NCBI GenBank assembly: GCA_030065095.1
Contig: JASJDP010000003.1
Span: forward strand, 1 to 64,000
Source: Rhodobacter sp.
Lineage (GTDB): Bacteria > Pseudomonadota > Alphaproteobacteria > Rhodobacterales > Rhodobacteraceae
Direction: 5' to 3'
DNA length: 64,000 bases
How positions within the stretch are numbered: the stretch's first letter is position 1; every line of letters starts with the position of its first letter. Positions 51,925-61,468 of this stretch are shown piece after piece. The notes under the pieces were generated by a model. The model saw nothing but the letters and a program-made list of their open reading frames with translations, was not told the DNA's origin and made no database searches. Both the position numbers and the translations under genes were made by a program.

Positions 51925-52112
51925 GAGTATTTTCGCCAGGATGAAGGGGAAGCCACGGCTCCACCCCACCACCTGGGGCGTCAGACGCATCGGCGGCGGG
52001 GCTTCACCCTGGACGGTCATCGGCTCTCCAGCCTGTACCGTGCCGCCATTCACGCGGTATTGGGGTTAATATCCGGTGAACACACGGCTCCTTCATCCTG
52101 GCGGAAATACTC
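51925..52112. repeat. Intergenic inverted repeat pair (GAGTATTTTCGCCAGGATGAAG type)
   Basis: The 22-mer at 51925-51946 recurs, inverted and with one change, at 52091-52112. The same kind of sequence (GAGTATTT...GATGAAG) is familiar as a common short repeat downstream of genes in Rhodobacteraceae. The arms lie 144 bases apart in the 322-bp gap between an acyl-CoA dehydrogenase and the GST gene; the rest of the gap shows no gene. Confidence 0.7.
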
Positions 52113-52169
52113 TGCGGGGGTGTGGGGGTGCGAACCCCCCACTCCAACGGCAGTCATCGGGAGCGACGC

Positions 52170-52805
52170 ATGACCATGAAACTCTACTGCTTCGGCGAAT
52201 CCGGCAATTCCTACAAGGCGGCGCTGACCATGGAACTGTCCGGTCTCGACTGGGAGCCGGTGTTCGTCGATTTCTTCAATGGCGAGGCGCGCAGCGACAC
52301 TTACCGCAAGACCGTCAACGACATGGGCGAAGTCCCGGTTCTGGTCGACGGCGACGTCAAGCTCAGCCAGTCCGGCGCGATCCAGCAGTACATCACCGAC
52401 AAGACCGGCATGCTCGGCGGACGGCCGGAGGATAAATACGAGGTCCTGCGCTGGGTTTTCTGGGACAACCACAAGATGTCGTCCCAGGCCGGCGTCACCC
52501 GGTTTCTGCTGAATTTCCTGCCCGAGGAAAAACGCCCGCTGGAGGCCATCGCATTTTTGCAGGGCCGGCTCGATGCCGCCTGTGACGTGCTCGACAAGGC
52601 GCTGGCGGGCCGCGACTGGCTGGTCGGAGACGGCATCACCGTCGCCGACATCTCGTGCTGCGCCTATCTCTACTACCCCGAACCCTTCGGCTTCGCCCGC
52701 GGCGACTGGGCCCATATCGACGGCTGGCTCGACCGCATCGCGGCCACGCCCGGCTGGAAACACCCCTATGACCTGATGCCCGGACACCCGTCGGACCGGG
52801 CCTGA
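52170..52805 (+). CDS. Glutathione S-transferase family protein
   Basis: A 211-residue cytosolic protein: thioredoxin-like N-terminal domain (about 3-80; LYCFGESGNSYKAALTMEL, GEVPVLVDGDVKLSQSGAI) and all-helical C-terminal domain (DWLVGDGITVADISCCAYLY). Glutathione-binding residues around the Val-Pro and Gln-Ser-Gly sites are present. It is inside the beta-oxidation operon, where it may detoxify reactive acyl or aldehyde by-products; this is inference. Confidence 0.92.
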   Translation: MTMKLYCFGESGNSYKAALTMELSGLDWEPVFVDFFNGEARSDTYRKTVNDMGEVPVLVDGDVKLSQSGAIQQYITDKTGMLGGRPEDKYEVLRWVFWDNHKMSSQAGVTRFLLNFLPEEKRPLEAIAFLQGRLDAACDVLDKALAGRDWLVGDGITVADISCCAYLYYPEPFGFARGDWAHIDGWLDRIAATPGWKHPYDLMPGHPSDRA

Positions 52806-52821
52806 CGAAAGGACGACCCCC

Positions 52822-54033
52822 ATGGAAGACGCCTATATCTACGACGCCGTACGCTCGCCCCGCGGCAAGGGCCGCAAGGACGGTTCGCTGCACGAGGTGA
52901 CCGCCGCGAAACTCAGCGCCGACGTGCTGAACGCGATGAAGGCCCGGAATGATCTTGACGGTCACGCGGTCGAGGATGTGATCTGGGGCAACGTCACCCA
53001 GGTCGCCGAACAGGGCGGCTGTCTGGCGCGCACCGCGGTTCTGGCCTCGGATCTCGACGAGTCGATCCCCGGCGTGTCGATCAACCGCTTCTGCGCCTCT
53101 GGGCTGGAGGCCGTCAACATGGCCGCAAATCAGGTCCGGGGCGGCGCGGGCGACGCCTATATCGCGGGCGGGGTGGAGATGATGGGCCGCGTGCCGATGG
53201 GCAGCGACGGCGCCGCCATCGCCGCCGATCCGACGCTGGCGATGAAGACCTATTTCGTGCCCCAGGGCATCAGCAGCGACATCATCGCGACCGAATACGG
53301 TTTCACCCGCGACATGGCCGACGAACTGGCCGTGCGCAGTCAGAAGCGGGCCAAGGCCGCCTGGGACGACGGCCGGTTCGACAAATCCGTCATCGAAATC
53401 AAGGACCTCAACGGCCTGCCGATCCTGGCCCATGACGAATACATGCGCCCCCAGACCGACATGCAGTCGCTCGGCGCGCTGAAGCCCAGCTTCAAGGATA
53501 TGGGCGAGGTGATGCCCGGCTTCGACAAGATCGCGCTGATGAAGTACCCGCATCTGGAGAAGATCGAGCATATCCACCATGCCGGCAATTCCAGCGGCAT
53601 CGTCGACGGCGCGGCCGCGGTTCTTATAGGCAACAAGGCCTATGGCGAAAAGCACGGGCTGACCCCCCGCGCCCGGATCAAGGCCACCGCCAAGATCGGC
53701 ACCGATCCGACGATCATGCTGACCGGCCCGGTGCCGGTGACCCAGAAGATCCTGGCCGAAACGGGCATGGAGATCGGCGATATCGACCTTTTCGAGGTCA
53801 ACGAGGCCTTCGCCTCGGTCGTCCTGCGCTTCATGCAGGCCTTCGAGGTCGACCCCGAGGTTGTTAACGTCAACGGCGGTTCGATCGCCATGGGCCACCC
53901 GCTGGGCGCGACTGGCGCGATCATCCTCGGCACGCTTCTCGACGAGATGGAGCGGTCGGACCGCGAAACCGGCCTTGCCACGCTCTGCATCGGGTCGGGA
54001 ATGGGGGCTGCCACTGTGATCGAGCGGGTCTGA
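52822..54033 (+). CDS. fadA: Acetyl-CoA C-acyltransferase (thiolase)
   Basis: A 403-residue thiolase that cleaves 3-ketoacyl-CoA. Nucleophile Cys91 is in NRFCASGLEAVN; the His is in AMGHPLGATGA; the second Cys (389) is in CIGSGMGAATVIER. FEVNEAFASVVLRF is the usual pantetheine-loop region. It lies 16 bp after the GST gene; its last base is shared with the next start. Confidence 0.95.
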   Translation: MEDAYIYDAVRSPRGKGRKDGSLHEVTAAKLSADVLNAMKARNDLDGHAVEDVIWGNVTQVAEQGGCLARTAVLASDLDESIPGVSINRFCASGLEAVNMAANQVRGGAGDAYIAGGVEMMGRVPMGSDGAAIAADPTLAMKTYFVPQGISSDIIATEYGFTRDMADELAVRSQKRAKAAWDDGRFDKSVIEIKDLNGLPILAHDEYMRPQTDMQSLGALKPSFKDMGEVMPGFDKIALMKYPHLEKIEHIHHAGNSSGIVDGAAAVLIGNKAYGEKHGLTPRARIKATAKIGTDPTIMLTGPVPVTQKILAETGMEIGDIDLFEVNEAFASVVLRFMQAFEVDPEVVNVNGGSIAMGHPLGATGAIILGTLLDEMERSDRETGLATLCIGSGMGAATVIERV

Positions 54034-54503
54034 TGCCCAAGATCGACACCGCGAAGGTCACGTTCAGCAAGGCGTCGTCCTACCCCGAACCCTATGCCTC
54101 GATGATGTCCGGCCGCGGCTATCTGCGTCTGGGCGATGCGGGCGGACTGACCCAGTTCGGGGCCAATATCACGGTTCTGGATCCCGGCGGCATGTCGTCC
54201 ATGCGGCACTGGCATGTGCACCAGGACGAGTTCGTGATGGTCACCGAGGGCGAGGTGGTCCTGGTCGAGGATCAGGGCGAGACCGTGATGCATCCCGGCG
54301 ACTGCGCGGCCTTTCCGGCGGGCGTCGCGAACGGGCACCATTTCGTCAACCGCACCGGGGCCGAGGCGCGGTTTCTGGTGATCGGCACCCGCACGGATCA
54401 CGAAATCGGCCATTATTCCGATGTCGACATGATGGTCGAGGACAAGGACGGCGTCATGCGCTTTACCAAGCGCGACGGCACATTGCTCAGGGAGGTCAAA
54501 TGA
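54033..54503 (+). CDS. Cupin-domain protein
   Basis: A 156-residue single cupin. Metal-binding motif 1 is MRHWHVHQDEFVMVTEGE (His-x-His with Glu), and motif 2 is PAGVANGHHFVN. The fold holds a metal ion and may act as a dioxygenase, isomerase or small-molecule binder. It starts on the last base of the thiolase gene and is thus tightly coupled to it. Role in the operon unknown. Confidence 0.9.
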   Translation: MPKIDTAKVTFSKASSYPEPYASMMSGRGYLRLGDAGGLTQFGANITVLDPGGMSSMRHWHVHQDEFVMVTEGEVVLVEDQGETVMHPGDCAAFPAGVANGHHFVNRTGAEARFLVIGTRTDHEIGHYSDVDMMVEDKDGVMRFTKRDGTLLREVK

Positions 54504-54613
54504 CCGCGCCGACCGCTACGCCCGACGACCCAGCCACCGTGCCGGCCGCCATGATCGTCAACGGCCAAAGCCGCATCCTCTGGAGCCGCACCACCGTAAA
54601 GGCCCGGCCATGA
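54500..54613 (+). CDS. Possible 37-aa peptide coupled to the cupin gene
   Basis: An open frame beginning ATG 54500, overlapping the cupin stop (ATGA), with GGAGG five bases upstream, and ending at TGA 54611-54613. The sequence is Pro/Thr-rich and then AAMIVNGQSRILWSRTTVKA. No family match is known to me. The coupling suggests it could be translated; equally it may be chance. Confidence 0.25.
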   Translation: MTAPTATPDDPATVPAAMIVNGQSRILWSRTTVKARP

Positions 54614-54686
54614 CTCACATCGCATTCCCCGGCGGGCCGTCCTTGCGCCCTGCCCCCGTTTTCCCGCCTTCCGAAGGAGCCGCAGA

Positions 54687-56894
54687 ATGACCGAATTCAC
54701 CTATGCCGTCGACGCCGACGGCGTCGCCACCATCACCTGGGACGTGCCCGGCAAGTCGATGAACGTGATGTCCATTGAGGGCTCCAAACAGATGCTGGGC
54801 TTTATCGATGACGCGCTTGCCGACGACGCCGTCAAGGGTGTCGTCATCACCTCGGCCAAGCCGGATTTCGCCGGCGGCATGGATCTCAACGTGCTGGCGG
54901 AAATCAGGAACGCCGCGGGCGACAACCCGGCGGCGGGGTTGTTCAACTGGCTGCTGCAGACCCATGACGGCCTGCGCAAGATCGAACGTGCCGGGATGGA
55001 CCCCAAGACCCTGAAGGGCGGCAAGCCCATCGCCTGTGCTTTGCCCGGCACCGCGCTTGGCATCGGCTACGAGATCGCGCTGACCACGCACCGCATCTTC
55101 GCCGCCGACAATCCCAAGGCGAAGATCGGCCTGCCCGAGATCATGGTCGGCCTCTTTCCCGGCGCCGGCGGCACCACGCGCCTGGTGCGCAAGCTGGGCG
55201 CCATGGCGGCCTCTCCCTACCTGCTGGAGGGCAAGCTGCTCGATCCTGCGAAGGCCAAGTCCGCCGGTCTGATCGATGAAGTGGTCCCGGCAGAGGATCT
55301 GCTCGCACGGGCCAAGGACTGGGTCCTGGCGGCCAAGGATGCCGATCTGGTGAAACCCTGGGATCAAAAGGGCTACAAGATGCCCGGCGGCACGCCCTAT
55401 CACCCGTCGGGATACATGACCTATGTCGGCGCCGCCGCGATGGTTCACGGCAAGACCCAGGGCGTCTACCCCGCCGCCAAGGCGCTGCTGGCCGCCGCCT
55501 ATGAAGGCGCGTTGGTGCCTTTCGATACCGCACTGAAAATCGAGGCGCGGCATTTCACCTCCGTGCTGATGAACCCGTCCTCCAGCGCGATGATCCGCTC
55601 GCTCTTCGTCAACAAGGGTGCGCTGGAAAAGGGTGCCGTGCGCCCGGTCGGCGTGCCCGATCAGACGGTGCGGAAGATCGGCGTGCTGGGCGCGGGCATG
55701 ATGGGGGCCGGTATCGCGCTGGTCTCGGCGCTGGCCGGCATCGAGGTGGTGCTGATCGACCAGAGCCAGGAGGCCGCCGACCGCGGCAAGGCCTATACCG
55801 AAGCCCACATGGACAAGGGCATCCAGCGCCGCAAGGCGACGCCCGAGAAGAAGACCGAGGTCGAGGGGCGCATCACCGCGACCACCGATCTGCAGGCGCT
55901 GCAGGGCTGCGACCTGATCGTCGAGGCGGTGTTCGAGGATCCGGCCGTCAAGGCCGAGATGACCCGGAAGGTCGAGGCGATCATCCCTGCCGACTGCATC
56001 TTCGCCACCAACACCTCGACCCTGCCGATCACCGACCTGGCCAAGGCCAGCCAGAAGCCCGACCAGTTCATCGGTATCCATTTCTTCTCGCCCGTCGACA
56101 AGATGATGCTGGTCGAGATCATCAAGGGCAAGGAAACCGGCGACCGTGCGGTCGCCAAGGCGCTGGATTTCGTGCGCCAGATCAAGAAGACGCCCATCGT
56201 CGTCCACGACGCGCGGTTCTTCTACGCCAACCGCTGCATCATTCCCTACATCAACGAGGGCGTGCGCATGGTCGGCGAGGGGGTCGAACCGGCGCTGATC
56301 GAACATGCCGCACAGATGCTGGGCTTCCCCGTCGGGCCGCTGCAGCTCAACGACGAGACCTCGATCGATCTCGGCGTGAAGATCGCCAAGGCGACCAAGG
56401 CCGCGCTTGGCGACGCCTATGACGGCGGCGCGGACCATGTGCTGTTCTGGCTGTTTGAAGAGGGCCGGCTGGGCCGGAAGTCGAAGGCCGGGTATTATGA
56501 CTATGACGACGCCGGCAAGCGCGCCGGCCTTTGGCAGGGCCTGCGCGACAAGTTCGGCACGGCAGGCGCCGATCAGCCGGACCTGCACGAGGTGCAGCAC
56601 CGGCTGATGATGGCGCAAGTGCTGGAAGCCGTCCGCGCACTGGAGGAAAACGTGCTGATGGACATCCGCGAGGGCGATGTCGGCGCGATCCTCGGCTGGG
56701 GCTTCGCGCCGTGGTCCGGCGGACCGTTCAGCTGGCTCGACATGATCGGCGCGGCGAAGGCGGTCGAGATCTGCGACGCGCTCGAGGCGCGCCACGGGGC
56801 CCGCTTCAAGGCGCCCGACCTGCTACGGGATGTCGCTGCGAAGGGCGATGGTTTCTACGCCCGCTTCGCCGTTCAGGAAAAGACCGCGGCGTAA
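54687..56894 (+). CDS. fadB: Fatty acid oxidation complex alpha subunit (enoyl-CoA hydratase/3-hydroxyacyl-CoA dehydrogenase)
   Basis: A 735-residue bifunctional enzyme. The enoyl-CoA hydratase/isomerase domain (about 1-190) has SAKPDFAGGMDLNVL and GLPEIMVGLFPGAGG; the NAD-binding dehydrogenase domain starts at KIGVLGAGMMGAGIA (about 330-344), with VEAVFEDPAVKAEM and GIHFFSPVDKMMLVEI; two C-terminal domains follow. It hydrates enoyl-CoA and oxidises the product before thiolysis by the thiolase upstream. Its 3' end overlaps the convergent Hint gene by 22 bp. Confidence 0.96.
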   Translation: MTEFTYAVDADGVATITWDVPGKSMNVMSIEGSKQMLGFIDDALADDAVKGVVITSAKPDFAGGMDLNVLAEIRNAAGDNPAAGLFNWLLQTHDGLRKIERAGMDPKTLKGGKPIACALPGTALGIGYEIALTTHRIFAADNPKAKIGLPEIMVGLFPGAGGTTRLVRKLGAMAASPYLLEGKLLDPAKAKSAGLIDEVVPAEDLLARAKDWVLAAKDADLVKPWDQKGYKMPGGTPYHPSGYMTYVGAAAMVHGKTQGVYPAAKALLAAAYEGALVPFDTALKIEARHFTSVLMNPSSSAMIRSLFVNKGALEKGAVRPVGVPDQTVRKIGVLGAGMMGAGIALVSALAGIEVVLIDQSQEAADRGKAYTEAHMDKGIQRRKATPEKKTEVEGRITATTDLQALQGCDLIVEAVFEDPAVKAEMTRKVEAIIPADCIFATNTSTLPITDLAKASQKPDQFIGIHFFSPVDKMMLVEIIKGKETGDRAVAKALDFVRQIKKTPIVVHDARFFYANRCIIPYINEGVRMVGEGVEPALIEHAAQMLGFPVGPLQLNDETSIDLGVKIAKATKAALGDAYDGGADHVLFWLFEEGRLGRKSKAGYYDYDDAGKRAGLWQGLRDKFGTAGADQPDLHEVQHRLMMAQVLEAVRALEENVLMDIREGDVGAILGWGFAPWSGGPFSWLDMIGAAKAVEICDALEARHGARFKAPDLLRDVAAKGDGFYARFAVQEKTAA

Positions 56895-57601
56895 CCGGGC
56901 AGCACCTGGCTCGCGGGAGTGTTCGCGGGGGTCCAATCCCCCGCGACGGCATCCTCGTCGCGCAGGCATTCCAACAGCAGGGCGGCTTCGTCGCACGTCA
57001 GGACCTCGTAGCCCGTGGCTTTGCACGCGCCGTCCAGCGTGGCGATCTCGAGCCCCTGGGCGCTGGGGCAGTGCACCAGCGCACCCGCATTGGCGAACAC
57101 AATCTCGTCCTCGTCGAAATGCAGCTGGATCACGTCCAGCGCCACCGTCTCGGGCACCACGCGTTCGATGCCGCGGAACCCGTCGAGATCGGCCGCCCTG
57201 ACCAGCGTGAAGGGGTCGCCATAGAGCAGATCCGCCGCGTCGCTTTCCAGCATGACCGACTGTTCCGGCAGCACGGTCATTTCCTGCTGATTGCCAAGCG
57301 CGCCCGCAGGAACCCGCAGCGGCCACAAAATCCTCGGACAACGATCGTCGGAACTCCACAGCCGCCCGCGCGTCACTTCGCGCACCGGCCGCAGGCCACG
57401 GTCGAAGGTCAGAACCAGATCACCCTTGGCAATCGCCTCGGCCGGGCGCCAGCCGATGGCCGTAGCGACCCAGGTGCCCGCCACCAGCCCGGCGGCAACG
57501 CCGTGCATGTCGGATTTCGTATATCCGCCCCAGCCGCCACCGATCTCCTGCCGGTGTAGGGCGGGGTGACCGCCGAACAATATCGTCTTCAGTCCAAACA
57601 T
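56873..57601 (-). CDS. Hint-domain protein lacking the nucleophilic Cys
   Basis: About 242 residues from MFGLKTILFGG (GGAGGT four bases before the ATG). The Hint-like part begins near residue 40: VAGLVAGTWVATAIGWRPAE, then AKGDLVLTFDRGLRPVREV, and further on RVPAGALGNQQEMTVLPEQS. At the place of the catalytic Cys there is no Cys (GLVAGT), so self-splicing or cholesterol-type cleavage is not expected. ATG 57628 is an alternative start. It overlaps fadB at the 3' ends. Function unknown. Confidence 0.8.
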   Translation of the reverse strand: MFGLKTILFGGHPALHRQEIGGGWGGYTKSDMHGVAAGLVAGTWVATAIGWRPAEAIAKGDLVLTFDRGLRPVREVTRGRLWSSDDRCPRILWPLRVPAGALGNQQEMTVLPEQSVMLESDAADLLYGDPFTLVRAADLDGFRGIERVVPETVALDVIQLHFDEDEIVFANAGALVHCPSAQGLEIATLDGACKATGYEVLTCDEAALLLECLRDEDAVAGDWTPANTPASQVLPGYAAVFS

Positions 57602-57778
57602 CTGCACCTCCACCGTGCCGTGTTTCATTTGGACTGCTCGATGAAATCGATAAACCATGATTCTCAGGTCTAATTTTCGGCGCAATTCTGATGAAATTGC
57701 GGCGCTTTCCCGCCACAGGTCTCAATGAAAGGTAAATTGGCGGCAGTTGCGCCCGATCCGAAACAATCGCCGTCCGTT

Positions 57779-58429
57779 TCAGCCGAACGCGTAGTCAAAC
57801 CGCTCGATATCCTCCCGGCAGGCGTCGCCGACAAGCGCGGCCAGCGCATCGTCGTAATAGATCCGGTAATCCCGCACCCGTTTCGAGACATTGAATGTCG
57901 AGAGGTCGTTCAGCCGAAAGCCAAGATGGGCCTCCACCGGTTCGAGATCCTCCGCCAGATGCTCCAGGCGAATGTACTGCGCAGGCCGCTCGGTGCCTTC
58001 TGCATCGGTCAGGTAGGTTCGGGCGGGCGCGGATCTGAACGACTCCCGCGTCGCGGGGTGCGCGGCGAATTCCGGAAATTCGGTCCGCCTTGCCAGCGTA
58101 ACGGCCGGGTGCTCGAACGTCTGCCCGCGCAGCCAGTGAAAGTAGCTGACCATCCGGTCCCACGGGTTGCGCACCAGCGTGAACAGAAACATCCCGTCCA
58201 GTTCGTCCAGCGACACCAGCCCGTCGATATCCGCCAGCGTCGCATGTTTCCAAAGCCGCCCCGCGGTCGTCACGCCCTTCAGCCGGCGTCTGCGCTGCAC
58301 CGCCTTGGGCGTGTCGCCGATCAGGATGTCGTCCTTCATCGCGCGCGCCTCCAGCGCCAGGCTCAGCGCAGTGCCGCCGGTCTTGGGGATATGCACGAAG
58401 ATATAGCGCCGACCGCGCGAAATGATCAT
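57779..58429 (-). CDS. Sulfotransferase family protein
   Basis: A 216-residue protein with the PAPS 5'-phosphosulfate loop FVHIPKTGGTAL (11-22) and the 3'-phosphate binding segment FTLVRNPWDRMVSYFHWL, as in Golgi-type/heparan-like sulfotransferases found in marine bacteria. It may sulfate a surface polysaccharide or small molecule. No polysaccharide genes are near. Single gene, leftward. Confidence 0.9.
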   Translation of the reverse strand: MIISRGRRYIFVHIPKTGGTALSLALEARAMKDDILIGDTPKAVQRRRRLKGVTTAGRLWKHATLADIDGLVSLDELDGMFLFTLVRNPWDRMVSYFHWLRGQTFEHPAVTLARRTEFPEFAAHPATRESFRSAPARTYLTDAEGTERPAQYIRLEHLAEDLEPVEAHLGFRLNDLSTFNVSKRVRDYRIYYDDALAALVGDACREDIERFDYAFG

Positions 58430-58568
58430 AGGGCGTGCTTACTCCAAGCCCGGGGCCATCGCCAGCACCGCCGGCATGGCGTTTCAAAGCGGCATGCGGA
58501 AGCGCCGCGTCGTAGCGGCCCCTTTCGCGTGCGGAGGGACAAGTGTGACCGGATGCGTGTTCGACCGG

Positions 58569-58807
58569 TTCTTGGCCTTGAGCCGCCGTTCGCAACCAGT
58601 CTTCAGGCGCGGAATCAAGGCCGTAGGCCGCCGCGCCATCGCCGACCCGCCCCGAAGGGGAGGCGATTTTCTGGCGGCGCGTATCGGATTGAGGTCGTTC
58701 GGACTTTGCCGGGATAAAACGAGCCGTTCAGAGGTTTGGTTCGCCTCCCCGCGGGTCGGCGATAGCGTGGATCCTCAAGGAGAATGCGACGTCCGCTCCA
58801 GGCCAAA
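58569..58807 (+). repeat. Dispersed MITE-like hairpin repeat, copy 3
   Basis: About 240 bp in the 413-bp gap between the sulfotransferase and the DMT transporter. The left end TTCTTGGCCTTGAGCCGCCG is inverted relative to the right end (read in reverse, TTTGGCCTGGAGCGGACG). The core has GCCATCGCCGACCCG and GCGGGTCGGCGAT as pairing arms and shares GTCGTTCGGACTTTGCC with copies 1 and 2. No protein frame is credible. The remaining bases of the gap show nothing further. Confidence 0.8.
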
Positions 58808-58842
58808 TCCGGCTTCGCAACCCCCTCTTGATGCACCGCATG

Positions 58843-59751
58843 TCAGCGCACCGACCGGGCCAGCACCGCACCCGACGCGATGATCAGCCCGATCCCGGCC
58901 GCCTGCACCCAATCCACCGTCTGTCCCCACAACGCATACCCCCAGACCGCCCCGAAGATCAGAAGAACGTACTCAAAGACCGATACAAACGACGCCTCGG
59001 CCAACAGGTAGCCCCGGATGATCAACCCGACGCCCGCCACGGCGCCCAGTGCCTGCACGGCCGTCAGCCCCAGAAACTCCCAGCCCGGCGTCACCCAGCC
59101 GCGCAGCAGAAAGCCCGCCTGCCCCGCCGGCACCTCGGGCTGCAACCAGGCCAGCACCAGGCATCCGCCCGCCCCCCAGACCGCCATGACCGCAAAGAAG
59201 GCCGCCAGCAGGCCGAGCGTGCCTTCGTTCCCGCACCACCGCCGCGTCGCCATCGCCCCGCAGGCATAGAAGAACCCCGCCGCCACCGGCATCAAGGTCG
59301 CCGGCGACAGATCCTGCAGATCGGGTTTGAGCACCAAGACGACACCCGCGAAGCCGACCAGCGCGGCCACGGCATTGGCCCCGGTCACACGGTCGGCCAG
59401 AAAGACCGCCGAGATCAGCAGGACGAAAATCGGCGCCGTGAACAGACCCGCCGCCGCCTGCGCCACCGGAAGAAAGGCCAGCGAACCGAAATAGAACACC
59501 ATCGACACCGACACCAGCAGGCTGCGCCCCAAGACCGGCCACACCCGTCGTGGCCAGATCCGCCGCCCCCCGAGCGCAGCGATCACGAAGATCACGGGCA
59601 GCGCCATCGCGGACCGCACCAGGTGAAACTGCCAGATGCCGCTGATCCCGGCCAACGCAAACACCAGATTGTCGATCAAGCCGATCAGCACCATGGCCGC
59701 AAGGATCGACCCGGCGGCGGAAAACGGTCTTTGGGTTGGCAGGCTGTCCAT
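58843..59751 (-). CDS. DMT superfamily transporter (EamA domains)
   Basis: A 302-residue membrane protein with ten hydrophobic helices in two EamA repeats. FHLVRSAMALPVIFVIAALG and SVFEYVLLIFGAVWGYALWG are the typical ends of the repeats. The start MDSLPTQRPFSAAGSIL at 59751 avoids a low-complexity extension. Likely exports or imports a small metabolite; substrate unknown. Divergent from the acyl-CoA ligase gene with 85 bp between them. Confidence 0.9.
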   Translation of the reverse strand: MDSLPTQRPFSAAGSILAAMVLIGLIDNLVFALAGISGIWQFHLVRSAMALPVIFVIAALGGRRIWPRRVWPVLGRSLLVSVSMVFYFGSLAFLPVAQAAAGLFTAPIFVLLISAVFLADRVTGANAVAALVGFAGVVLVLKPDLQDLSPATLMPVAAGFFYACGAMATRRWCGNEGTLGLLAAFFAVMAVWGAGGCLVLAWLQPEVPAGQAGFLLRGWVTPGWEFLGLTAVQALGAVAGVGLIIRGYLLAEASFVSVFEYVLLIFGAVWGYALWGQTVDWVQAAGIGLIIASGAVLARSVR

Positions 59752-59836
59752 GCGCCCCCTTATTTCACCCTTTCCAATCCGCGCAACCGCGGTAAAACTC
59801 CCCTGCCTGTCGGGGACATCAAGGGGAGGACCGGCC

Positions 59837-61468
59837 ATGGGCTGGATGACGGACGAAACCGGGTTGGAAAAGTGCCGCGCGAATTACGTGCCGCTGACGC
59901 CGCTCAGCCACCTGCGCCGCGCCGCCCGTGTCTTTCCCGACCGCGAGGCCGTGGTCTACGGCGCTCACCGCACCAGCTATGCCGACTATCACGACCGCTG
60001 CACCCGCCTCGCATCTGCACTTGCCACCTTGGGCATCCGGTCCGGCGATGTCGTGGCGACGCTGCTTCCGAACATTCCGGCCCATGCCGAGGCGCATTTC
60101 GGGATTCCCGCCTCGGGCGCCGTGCTCAACACGATCAATATCCGGCTCGATACCGAGTCCGTCTCCTATATTTTCGGGCATGGCGGCGCCAAGGCCGTGC
60201 TTGTCGACACCCAATTCGTCCCCCTCGCCGAAGCCGCCATAGCGGCGATGGACGGTCCCGGCCCGCAGATCATCGAGGTTGCCGATACCCAGGCGGGGCT
60301 TCCCGCGACCGGCAACCACCCTGAATACGAGGACCTCCTCGCCCAAGCGGATCCAACGTTTCAATGGGTGATGCCCGACGACGAATGGGAAAGCATCGCG
60401 CTCAGCTATACCTCGGGCACCACGGGCCTGCCCAAGGGCGTCGTCTGCCATCACCGCGGCGCCTATCTGGTGCCGATGGGAACCGTGATCTCCTGGGGCA
60501 TGACGCTCTACCCGAAATATCTCGCCATCGTACCGCTCTTCCATTGCAACGGCTGGAACCACACCTGGATGATCCCTGCGCTCGGCGGCACGGTGATCTG
60601 CCTGCGCAACGTCACCGCCAAAGGGATCTATGACGCCATCGCCGACGAGGGGGCCACGCATTTCGGCGGCGCGCCCATCGTGCTCAACACCATCGTCAAT
60701 GCCGACGACGCCGACCGCCGCCCCTTCGATCACACGGTCGAGGTCTTCACCGCCGGCGCCCCGCCCCCTGCCGCCACCCTGCAGGCCATCGAGCCTCTGG
60801 GCTTCAACGTCACCCAGGTCTACGGGTTGACCGAAACCTATGGCCACGTCACCGAATGCCTATGGCATGGCGAGCAATGGGACAGCCTGCCAGACGACTC
60901 GCGCTACGCCATCAAGGCCCGTACCGGCGTCATGATGCCGATGATGGAGGACGTGACCGTCCTCGATCCCGAGACCATGGAACAGGTCCCGATGGACGGC
61001 GAAACGCTGGGCGAGGTGATGATCCGCGGCAACTCAGTGATGAAGGGCTACTTCAAGAATCCCGAAGCCACCGAAAAGGACTTCAAGGGTGGTTATTTCC
61101 ACTCTGGCGACATCGCCTATCAGCACCCCGATGGCTACATCAAGATCGCCGACCGCGCCAAGGACATCATCATATCCGGCGGTGAAAACGTCAGTTCGGT
61201 CGAGGTCGAGGGCATCCTGATGAAACACCCGGCGGTTTTCCTGTGCGCCGTGGTTGCGAAACCGGACCAGAAATGGGGCGAGGTGCCTTGCGCCTTCGTC
61301 GAGTTGAAGCCGGGCCAGACAGCGGACGAAGGTGAGTTGATCGCGTTTGCCCGCGAGCGCCTTGCCGGGTTCAAGACCCCGAAACAGGTGGTGTTTCAGG
61401 ACCTGCCGAAGACCTCGACGGGCAAGATCCAGAAGTTCGAATTGAGGAAGACGGCAGAGGGGCTCTGA
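59837..61468 (+). CDS. AMP-binding acyl-CoA ligase (DmdB/FadD-like)
   Basis: A 543-residue adenylate-forming enzyme. SYTSGTTGLPKGVVCHHRG near 190 binds ATP phosphate; YGLTETYGH and SGDIAYQHPDGYIKIADRAKD continue the family motifs; the C-terminal catalytic Lys is in KTSTGKIQKF. GGGGAGGA precedes the ATG by 6 bases. Length and sequence fit the medium-chain/3-methylmercaptopropionyl-CoA ligase (DmdB) type. It would supply acyl-CoA to dehydrogenases such as those at 48.6 and 50.7 kb. Confidence 0.93.
   Translation: MGWMTDETGLEKCRANYVPLTPLSHLRRAARVFPDREAVVYGAHRTSYADYHDRCTRLASALATLGIRSGDVVATLLPNIPAHAEAHFGIPASGAVLNTINIRLDTESVSYIFGHGGAKAVLVDTQFVPLAEAAIAAMDGPGPQIIEVADTQAGLPATGNHPEYEDLLAQADPTFQWVMPDDEWESIALSYTSGTTGLPKGVVCHHRGAYLVPMGTVISWGMTLYPKYLAIVPLFHCNGWNHTWMIPALGGTVICLRNVTAKGIYDAIADEGATHFGGAPIVLNTIVNADDADRRPFDHTVEVFTAGAPPPAATLQAIEPLGFNVTQVYGLTETYGHVTECLWHGEQWDSLPDDSRYAIKARTGVMMPMMEDVTVLDPETMEQVPMDGETLGEVMIRGNSVMKGYFKNPEATEKDFKGGYFHSGDIAYQHPDGYIKIADRAKDIIISGGENVSSVEVEGILMKHPAVFLCAVVAKPDQKWGEVPCAFVELKPGQTADEGELIAFARERLAGFKTPKQVVFQDLPKTSTGKIQKFELRKTAEGL

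Noticed and set aside
54615-56795. 726-residue open frame on the minus strand
   Set aside because: Antisense to fadB, which has all domain motifs. The antisense product is His/Arg/Asp-rich with no family.
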